From the NCBI RefSeq assembly GCF_003932505.1, contig NZ_QZMU01000001.1, forward strand, positions 186,001 through 250,000: a stretch of DNA of 64,000 nt, in the 5' to 3' direction. Numbering within the stretch: position 1 is the stretch's first letter; each line of letters begins with the position of its first letter. The notes beneath the pieces were generated by a model. It had not been told where the DNA came from. It did no database searches and saw nothing but the letters and a program-made list of their open reading frames with translations. The DNA is from Thiohalobacter thiocyanaticus (GTDB lineage: Bacteria > Pseudomonadota > Gammaproteobacteria > Thiohalobacterales > Thiohalobacteraceae). The translations under genes and the position numbers were made by a program. Shown here piece by piece: positions 53,507 through 64,000 of this stretch.

Positions 53507-54859
53507 TCAACCCGCCCGGGCCTTGCCCAGGGCGCCGGCCACCACCTCGGCCAGGGCCTGGGCCTCGCGCGCGACCAGTTCCGGGTCCTCGCCCTCGACC
53601 ATCACCCGGATGACCGGCTCGGTGCCGGAGGGCCGCAGCAGCACCCGGCCGCGCTCGGCCAGGCGGGCCTCGGCCGCACGCACCGCCGTCTGCACCGCCT
53701 CCGAATGATCGGGATCGGCCTTATGGGCAATGGGCACATTGATCATGTGCTGCGGATACTTGGTCAGATCACCGCGCAGTTCGGCCAGGGGACGGCCGCT
53801 GCGCACCATTTCGTAGAGCACCTGCAGGGCCGAGACGATACCATCGCCGGTACTGGTGCGATCCAGGCAGATGATGTGGCCGGAGGACTCCCCGCCCACG
53901 ACCCAGCCCTGGCTCTGCAGCAGTTCCAGCACATAGCGATCGCCCACCCGGGCGCGCCGCAGCGGGATCCCGATGGCCTGCAGGGCATGCTCCATGCCCA
54001 GGTTGGTCATCAGGGTGCCGACCACGCCGCCGTTGAGATTGCCGGTCTCGTGACGGGAACGGGCGATGATGTAGAGCAGCTCGTCGCCATCGACCTCGGT
54101 GCCGGCGTGATCGATCATGATCACCCGATCGCCGTCACCGTCGAAGGCGATGCCGAGGTCCGCGCCCGTCTCGCGTACGGCGCGGATCAGCTGCTCGGGC
54201 CGGGTGGAACCGCAGTCCTGGTTGATGTTGAGGCCGTTCGGCTCGTCGCCGATGGCGATGACCTCGGCGCCCAGTTCGTCGAACACTGCCGGCGCGACCT
54301 GGTAGGTCGCCCCGTTGGCGCAGTCAACCACGACTTTCAGCCCGCGCAGGCTCATACTCATCGGCACGGTGCTCTTGCAGAATTCGATGTAGCGGCCTTC
54401 GGCGTCGCTGACCCGCTCGGCCTTGCCCAGACGATCGGAGCTGACCGTGGACATGGGCTTGTCGAGCTGGGCCTCGATCTCCAGTTCGATCGCGTCCGGC
54501 AGCTTGGTGCCCTCGGCGGAGAAGAACTTCACGCCGTTGTCGTAATAGGGGTTGTGGGAGGCGCTGATGACAATACCCGCGCAGCAGTGCAGGGTCCGGG
54601 TCAGATAGGCAATGGCCGGGGTGGGCATGGGCCCGAGCAGGCGGATGTTCATGCCGGCGGCCGACAGACCTGCCTCCAGGGCCGATTCGAACATGTAGCC
54701 GGAGATACGTGTGTCCTTGCCGATCAGCACGCTGTCGCAACTGTCCCGGCCCAGCACCCGGCCGACGGCCCAGCCCAGCTTGAGCATGAACTCGGCAGTG
54801 ATCGGCGCCTCGCCGACGCGTCCCCGGATTCCATCGGTACCAAAATATTTCTGCGACAT
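53507..54859 (-). CDS. glmM: Phosphoglucosamine mutase
   Basis: 450 residues from [20 protein letters not shown]. The phosphoserine loop is [19 protein letters not shown] (Ser about 102), the metal loop is [12 protein letters not shown], the sugar loop [12 protein letters not shown], and the phosphate loop [16 protein letters not shown]. It converts glucosamine 6-P to glucosamine 1-P for peptidoglycan and LPS. The start is 13 bp from folP. Confidence 0.97.
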   Translation of the reverse strand: MSQKYFGTDGIRGRVGEAPITAEFMLKLGWAVGRVLGRDSCDSVLIGKDTRISGYMFESALEAGLSAAGMNIRLLGPMPTPAIAYLTRTLHCCAGIVISASHNPYYDNGVKFFSAEGTKLPDAIELEIEAQLDKPMSTVSSDRLGKAERVSDAEGRYIEFCKSTVPMSMSLRGLKVVVDCANGATYQVAPAVFDELGAEVIAIGDEPNGLNINQDCGSTRPEQLIRAVRETGADLGIAFDGDGDRVIMIDHAGTEVDGDELLYIIARSRHETGNLNGGVVGTLMTNLGMEHALQAIGIPLRRARVGDRYVLELLQSQGWVVGGESSGHIICLDRTSTGDGIVSALQVLYEMVRSGRPLAELRGDLTKYPQHMINVPIAHKADPDHSEAVQTAVRAAEARLAERGRVLLRPSGTEPVIRVMVEGEDPELVAREAQALAEVVAGALGKARAG

Positions 54860-54872
54860 CCCCTGCTCCTTG

Positions 54873-55715
54873 TTATTCGGCCTGTTCGACGGCGGCGCAC
54901 ATCGCCAGCGCCTGGGCCGTGGCTGCCACATCGTGCACCCGCACGATGCTCGCCCCACGCATCACGGCAATCACGGCCAGCGCCACGCTCGGGTGCAGGC
55001 GCTGCTCCACCGGCAGGTCGAGCAGCTTGCCGATCATGGACTTGCGCGACAGGCCGACCAGCACCGGCACACCTGAATCGGCCAGTTCCCTCAGGTGCTT
55101 TAACAGGCTCAGATTATGCGCCAGGGTCTTGCCGAAGCCGAAACCCGGATCGACCAGCAACCGCGTGCGGGCGATGCCTGCCACCTCGGCGGCCGCCACA
55201 CGTTGGCGCAGAAAGCCGGTCACATCTGTGATCACGTTCTCATAGCTGGGATCTGCCTGCATGGTGCGCGGCTCGCCCTGCATGTGCATCAGGCACACCG
55301 CCGCCCTGCCCTGTGCGGCCGCTTCCAGGGCACCCGGGGCCTGCAGGGCGCAGACATCGTTGATGATATCCGCCCCCGCCGCCACCGCGGCGCGCATCAC
55401 CTCCGGCTTGCTGGTATCGACCGACAGCAGCGCATCGACCTGCCCGTGCAGGGCCTCGATCACAGGAATCACCCGCGCCAGTTCAGCCTCGACACTGACC
55501 GGCGCGGCCCCCGGGCGGGTGGACTCGCCGCCGATGTCGATGATGTCCGCGCCCTCGGCCGCCATCTCGCTGGCCCGGGCCACGGCCTGTTCCGCGCCCA
55601 GGAAGGCGCCGCCGTCGGAAAAGGAGTCGGGTGTGACGTTCAGGACCCCCATCACCCGCGGCCGGGACAGGTCCAGCCGGCGGTTTCCGCACTCAAGCTG
55701 CATGGAAGTTACCAA
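54873..55715 (-). CDS. folP: Dihydropteroate synthase
   Basis: 280 residues (a start at the second Met, 55703, is also good). Motifs: [60 protein letters not shown], and [16 protein letters not shown]. It condenses pABA with dihydropterin pyrophosphate in folate synthesis. Confidence 0.97.
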   Translation of the reverse strand: MVTSMQLECGNRRLDLSRPRVMGVLNVTPDSFSDGGAFLGAEQAVARASEMAAEGADIIDIGGESTRPGAAPVSVEAELARVIPVIEALHGQVDALLSVDTSKPEVMRAAVAAGADIINDVCALQAPGALEAAAQGRAAVCLMHMQGEPRTMQADPSYENVITDVTGFLRQRVAAAEVAGIARTRLLVDPGFGFGKTLAHNLSLLKHLRELADSGVPVLVGLSRKSMIGKLLDLPVEQRLHPSVALAVIAVMRGASIVRVHDVAATAQALAMCAAVEQAE

Positions 55716-55741
55716 AGATGTTTCGCTCTCCGTACCGTTCA

Positions 55742-55904
55742 GCGCCCAAACCGCAAAGGCGAAGAAGGCGCGCGAAGGTTCAGGGGCTGTAAGCCCACGT
55801 CATTGTTTTCCGTTCGAGTTAGATTCAGATCTGGAGGATCTGAAACAAAGGACAATCATACTCTCTTTGCACGCCTTCTTCGCCTTTGCGGTTCAGGCTT
55901 TTAT
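55742..55904. repeat. CGCAAAGGCGAAGAAGG inverted repeat upstream of folP
   Basis: Left arm AACCGCAAAGGCGAAGAAGG with CGCGCGAAGG, and right arm GCACGCCTTCTTCGCCTTTG with CGGTT. A hairpin of about 25-bp arms between ftsH and folP. The same family occurs at 59383-59517 and as a single arm near 41610-41645. Confidence 0.65.
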
Positions 55905-55965
55905 GTTCATATACACAAATGTAAAAGCCCCGCCGAAGCGGGGCGTGAACTGGAGGGCAAAGACC

Positions 55966-57897
<1,932 letters not shown>

Positions 57898-57990
57898 TGC
57901 GGATTACCTCGGTTCAAGTCAGTTGGGCCCACGCAAAACCCCGGCAGCCACCCGGGTTAATCGGACCGTAAAACAATGGGTTTGACCTTA

Positions 57991-58611
57991 CTACAGTTTC
58001 CGGCCCACGGCCAGCAGATAGACCTCGCGCGAGCGCGGCCGCGAGGCCTTCGGCTTGCGCACGATCACCTTTTCATACCGACCCCGCAGCGAGCGTAAAA
58101 GTTCATCGAACCCCTCGCCCTGGAACACCTTGGCCAGAAATGTCCCGCCCCCGCGCAACGCCTGGTCGGCGAAATCGACCGCGAGTTCAACCAGATACAT
58201 TGCACGCGGCTGATCCACTGCCTCCACCCCTGAAATATTGGGGGCGATGTCCGACATTACAAGATCCACCGGCGCCGCGCCGACCAGTTCCAGGAAGCGC
58301 GCATAGACCGCCTCGTCACGGAAATCGCCCTCCAGAAAATCCACGCCCGGGATGGGTTCGATGGGCAGGATGTCCATGGCCACCACCCTGCCCTTTTTCC
58401 CCACCTTGTGCAGGGCATACTGGGACCAGGCCCCCGGCGCCGCGCCCAGGTCGACCACCGTCATGCCGGGTTTGAGCAACCGATACTTCTCATCCAGTTC
58501 CTGCAGCTTGTAGACCGCGCGCGAACGCCAGCCCTCGCGCTGGGCGCGCAGCACGTACTCGTCGTCGAAATGTTCCTTCAGCCAGCGACGGCTGCTCTTG
58601 GTGCGAGGCAT
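57991..58611 (-). CDS. rlmE: 23S rRNA (uridine-2552-2'-O) methyltransferase
   Basis: 206 residues, FtsJ/RrmJ fold. N-terminal [23 protein letters not shown] motif [16 protein letters not shown], catalytic Asp in [13 protein letters not shown], catalytic Lys in [17 protein letters not shown], and C-terminal [15 protein letters not shown]. Upstream of ftsH, divergent from yhbY. Confidence 0.97.
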   Translation of the reverse strand: MPRTKSSRRWLKEHFDDEYVLRAQREGWRSRAVYKLQELDEKYRLLKPGMTVVDLGAAPGAWSQYALHKVGKKGRVVAMDILPIEPIPGVDFLEGDFRDEAVYARFLELVGAAPVDLVMSDIAPNISGVEAVDQPRAMYLVELAVDFADQALRGGGTFLAKVFQGEGFDELLRSLRGRYEKVIVRKPKASRPRSREVYLLAVGRKL

Positions 58612-58703
58612 TGGCAGATCCAGCTACTCAAAAGGGCACTCAGCCATGGATGAAGATGAATAGAACTGTTGCGGAAAACTGAGTATAAATCTCCAGCCAC
58701 AGT

Positions 58704-58961
58704 CTGAAGTCGGCCCGGGCCTGGAACCCCCGACATTGGCCCCCGTGGAGGGGGTTGCAGGCCCGGGGCGACACCCCACCAGCAGGCCGGATTCATGGCT
58801 TCCCCCGATAGCGGGCGACATGCGCGAGCACGAGCTGGATGCCAGTAAACGAACCCGGAAAATTTCTCAGCGGCGATTCGAGGCCGGGCTGGACCTGTGA
58901 AACCCGACATTGGCCTCCGTTGGAGGGGTTCACAGGTCCAGCCCGGCCTCCCGCACGCAGA
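58704..58961. repeat. Two related long hairpins with conserved loop, between rlmE and yhbY
   Basis: Hairpin 1 (58712-58772): arms GCCCGGGCCTGGAACCCCC and GGGGGTTGCAGGCCCGGGG. Hairpin 2 (58879-58951): arms GAGGCCGGGCTGGACCTGTG and CACAGGTCCAGCCCGGCCTC, perfect over about 24 bp with AAACC/GGTT. Both share the loop motif CGACATTGGCC[CT]CCGT[T]GGAGG. The arms differ while the loop is conserved, the reverse of usual REP elements. The rest of this 465-bp gap shows no gene. Confidence 0.65.
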
Positions 58962-59076
58962 AGGCGGATCTCATGCGAATCGTTCCATCACCACCACTCC
59001 GGCCCCGATGCAATCCATGTTCATCCGCGGCTATAATGCCGCCCCAGGCAACGAATCCAACCCAGGCAGGTATTCC

Positions 59077-59370
59077 ATGAATCTCACCCAGGCCCAGCTG
59101 CGCCACCTGCGCGGCCTCGGTCACAAGCTCAAGCCGGTGGTCACGGTCGGCGGCAAGGGGCTGACCGAAAGCGTCATCGAGGAAATCGACTCCTCGGTCA
59201 ACCACCACGAGCTGATGAAGATCAAGCTCAATGTCGGCGACCGCGATGTGCGCGACCAGTTGCTGGAGGAACTCTGTCAGCGCCTGGAGCTGCGGCTGAT
59301 TCAACGGGTCGGCAATACCGCGCTGGTGTTCCGGCGCAATCCCGATCGACCGCGGGTAGCATTGCAGTAG
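59077..59370 (+). CDS. yhbY: YhbY, CRS1/YhbY-domain RNA-binding protein
   Basis: 97 residues from the ATG at 59077. LTQAQLRHLRGLGHKLKPVV, then the GxxG RNA-binding loop in VGGKGLTESVIEEI, and ALVFRRNPDRPR near the end. The family associates with the pre-50S ribosome. Divergent from rlmE. Confidence 0.95.
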   Translation: MNLTQAQLRHLRGLGHKLKPVVTVGGKGLTESVIEEIDSSVNHHELMKIKLNVGDRDVRDQLLEELCQRLELRLIQRVGNTALVFRRNPDRPRVALQ

Positions 59371-59382
59371 AGCTTCAAACCG

Positions 59383-59517
59383 CCAAGGCGAAGAAGGCGC
59401 GCGAAGGAATATGAATTTCACTCCGGACCCGCAGGTTGGGTTACGCCGCTATCGCGACTAACCCAACCTGCATGCAGCATTGGCCTTTGCGCGCCTTCGT
59501 CGCCTTTGCGGTTCAGC
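59383..59517. repeat. Composite inverted repeat between yhbY and DUF4149 gene
   Basis: Outer arms AACCGCCAAGGCGAAGAAGG and GCGCGCCTTCGTCGCCTTTG with CGGTT; inner arms GCAGGTTGGGTTA and TAACCCAACCTGC. It combines the two repeat families seen at 55742 and 14160. Confidence 0.65.
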
Positions 59518-59524
59518 ACTTTCA

Positions 59525-59968
59525 TCACCCGCGCCGCACCCCGAAGATGACCAGCCCCAGCCCGAGCAGGGACTGGACCAGGTACAGGAAGGACGACAGG
59601 CCGTGCAGGCGGGCGAAGCGGGCGGCCGCCTCGCTGCCCTCGGGCAGTCCGACGGCCTTGAGTTCCTGCATCAGCGGACTGATGCCGAAGGCATTGGCCA
59701 GGATCAGTACCAGCATCAGCACCAGTGTCACCGCCCGCCAGTCCAGCCCCGGTCTGGCATGCAGCCGGTTGCTCACCAGCAATAGCGCACCCGCAACCAG
59801 CCCGAACCAGTTCAGCGCCCGGAACATCTCCCCGGCCAGCCGTCCGGCCAGCTGCGTGTCTTCGAGCTGATGAAACAGGATCGGCACGGCCAGATAGCCG
59901 ATCATCCACAGCCCTCCCACCCACAGGGTCAGAATAATGCGTTCGGCAATGGCGGTCCTGGTATGCAT
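59525..59968 (-). CDS. DUF4149 membrane protein
   Basis: 147 residues with four hydrophobic helices (IILTLWVGGLWMIGYLAVPI; LNWFGLVAGALLLVS; AVTLVLMLVLILANAFG; YLVQSLLGLGLVIFGV). The family (TMEM205-like) is commonly found near greA. No function is known. Confidence 0.85.
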   Translation of the reverse strand: MHTRTAIAERIILTLWVGGLWMIGYLAVPILFHQLEDTQLAGRLAGEMFRALNWFGLVAGALLLVSNRLHARPGLDWRAVTLVLMLVLILANAFGISPLMQELKAVGLPEGSEAAARFARLHGLSSFLYLVQSLLGLGLVIFGVRRG

Positions 59969-60035
59969 GGGTGTTTGAGCCGGTGAGGGGACGAAGCGTG
60001 ATTTCGCACTCTTGGCGGTTCAGGCCTTCTGAACC

Positions 60036-60511
60036 TCACACATACCGCACTTCGAGGATTTCGTAGTTGCGCTCGCCGCCGGGGGTGACGACGGTAACCA
60101 CGTCGCCCTCCTGCTTGCCGATCAGCGCCCGGGCGATGGGCGAGTTCACCGAGATCAGGCCTGACTTGATGTCGGCTTCGTCCTCACCGACAATCCGGTA
60201 GGAGAACTCCTCGCCGCTGTCCTCGTCGGCAAGATCCACGGTGGTACCGAAGATCACCTTGCCGGTGTTCTCCATGGTGGTGACATCGATCACCTGGGCG
60301 TGGCTGAGCTTGCCCTCGATCTCCTTGATCCGGCCCTCGATGAAGCCCTGCTGTTCGCGCGCGGCATGGTACTCGGCGTTCTCCTTGAGATCGCCGTGGG
60401 CACGCGCCTCGGCGATCGCCTCGATCACCCGCGGGCGTTCCACATTCTTGAGCTGCTTGAGTTCCGCGCGCAGCTGTTCCGCACCGCGCTTGGTCAGTGG
60501 CACCTTGCTGC

Positions 60512-60515
<4 letters not shown>
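60036..60515 (-). CDS. greA: Transcription elongation factor GreA
   Basis: 159 residues. N-terminal coiled coil ([40 protein letters not shown] with the acidic tip Asp/Glu pair), and the C-terminal FKBP-like domain [20 protein letters not shown]. It stimulates RNA cleavage by stalled RNA polymerase. The start overlaps the carB stop. Confidence 0.98.
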
Positions 60516-63739
<3,224 letters not shown>

Positions 63740-63752
63740 TGGGACTCTTAAA

Positions 63753-63886
63753 TAATTTCAGCCACGAAATCCACGAAACCCACAAAAATCAATGATCATC
63801 TGGTGCCAGATCAGAGCCGGTGAAAATGTTTTTCATATTCTGCACACATACATTTTCGCGGATTTCGTGGATTTCGTGGCCATTAT
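63753..63886. repeat. Inverted repeat between carA and carB
   Basis: Arms GCCACGAAATCCACGAAACC and TTTCGTGGATTTCGTGGC enclose about 95 bp. The hairpin lies in the carA-carB mRNA and belongs to the CACGAAATCC-type family of this genome. Confidence 0.65.
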
Positions 63887-63892
63887 GGGGTT

Positions 63893-64000
63893 TCAGGACT
63901 TACCCGCTTCAATCAGATCGATGAAACGGTCAAACAGCGGCGCGACGTCGTGCGGCCCCGGACTGGCCTCCGGATGCCCCTGGAAGCTGAAGGCCGGCTT
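63893..64000 (-). CDS. carA: Carbamoyl-phosphate synthase small subunit (3' end only)
   Basis: The last 35 residues: [18 protein letters not shown] with the catalytic-triad His of the class I glutamine amidotransferase, then [14 protein letters not shown]. The gene runs off the right edge. It supplies ammonia from glutamine to CarB. Confidence 0.95.
   Translation of the reverse strand, partial: KPAFSFQGHPEASPGPHDVAPLFDRFIDLIEAGKS

Overview
This window is a GC-rich gammaproteobacterial chromosome segment, probably from a Chromatiales-like sulfur or purple bacterium lineage. The run carA-carB-greA-(DUF4149)-yhbY-rlmE-ftsH-folP-glmM-tpiA-secG-tRNA-Leu(GAG)-nuoA..N-DUF2818-initiator tRNA-fMet is a known gammaproteobacterial arrangement, and all coding usage outside one island is uniform. 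No species call is possible from sequence alone.

Layout. Positions 1-3.1 kb: a TetR regulator with a 21-bp palindromic operator, a MITE-like palindromic element, and an SLC13-type permease with RCK_C domains. 3.1-9.3 kb: tamB (two frameshifts), tamA and adk, all on the minus strand. 9.5-16.7 kb: a VTT/DedA-like membrane protein, a P2-type cation ATPase overlapping acetate kinase, and a convergent phosphoketolase; the last two would turn sugar phosphates into acetyl phosphate and then acetate plus ATP. 16.8-17.8 kb: an mlaC-like gene and a small unknown gene.

17.88-35.0 kb: a 17.1-kb integrated element, bounded by a 13-bp direct repeat that is the 3' end (including CCA) of the initiator tRNA-fMet gene. 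It carries a large serine recombinase next to the tRNA, two AlpA-type regulators each behind a duplicated promoter-operator-leader-terminator unit, a helicase-like replication ATPase followed by an iteron-like region, Nu1-like DNA-packaging HTH proteins, and lambda-type morphogenesis genes in a shuffled order (Z, E, C protease, FII, G/GT with a programmed -1 frameshift heptamer, tape measure), plus a Q-like late regulator. It has no large terminase, portal, tail tube, host-recognition or lysis genes. It is also dotted with ParB/Noc-type palindromes (TTTCCCGGGAAA or TTTCACGTGAAA). The best reading is a phage satellite or capsid-gene-bearing mobile island, or a reduced lambdoid prophage; it is the most interesting part of the window.

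35.1-50.7 kb: the complete respiratory complex I operon nuoABCDEFGHIJKLMN plus a DUF2818 gene on the minus strand. nuoE, nuoF, nuoG and nuoH are broken by many small indels while their neighbours are intact, which looks like poor local sequence quality rather than decay. 51.1-52.0 kb: small stress or membrane proteins (DUF3096, DUF1328, a frameshifted MgtC). 52.1-64 kb: tRNA-Leu, secG, tpiA, glmM, folP, ftsH, rlmE, yhbY, DUF4149, greA, carB and the 3' end of carA. Many intergenic gaps in the chromosome hold long hairpin-forming dispersed repeats.
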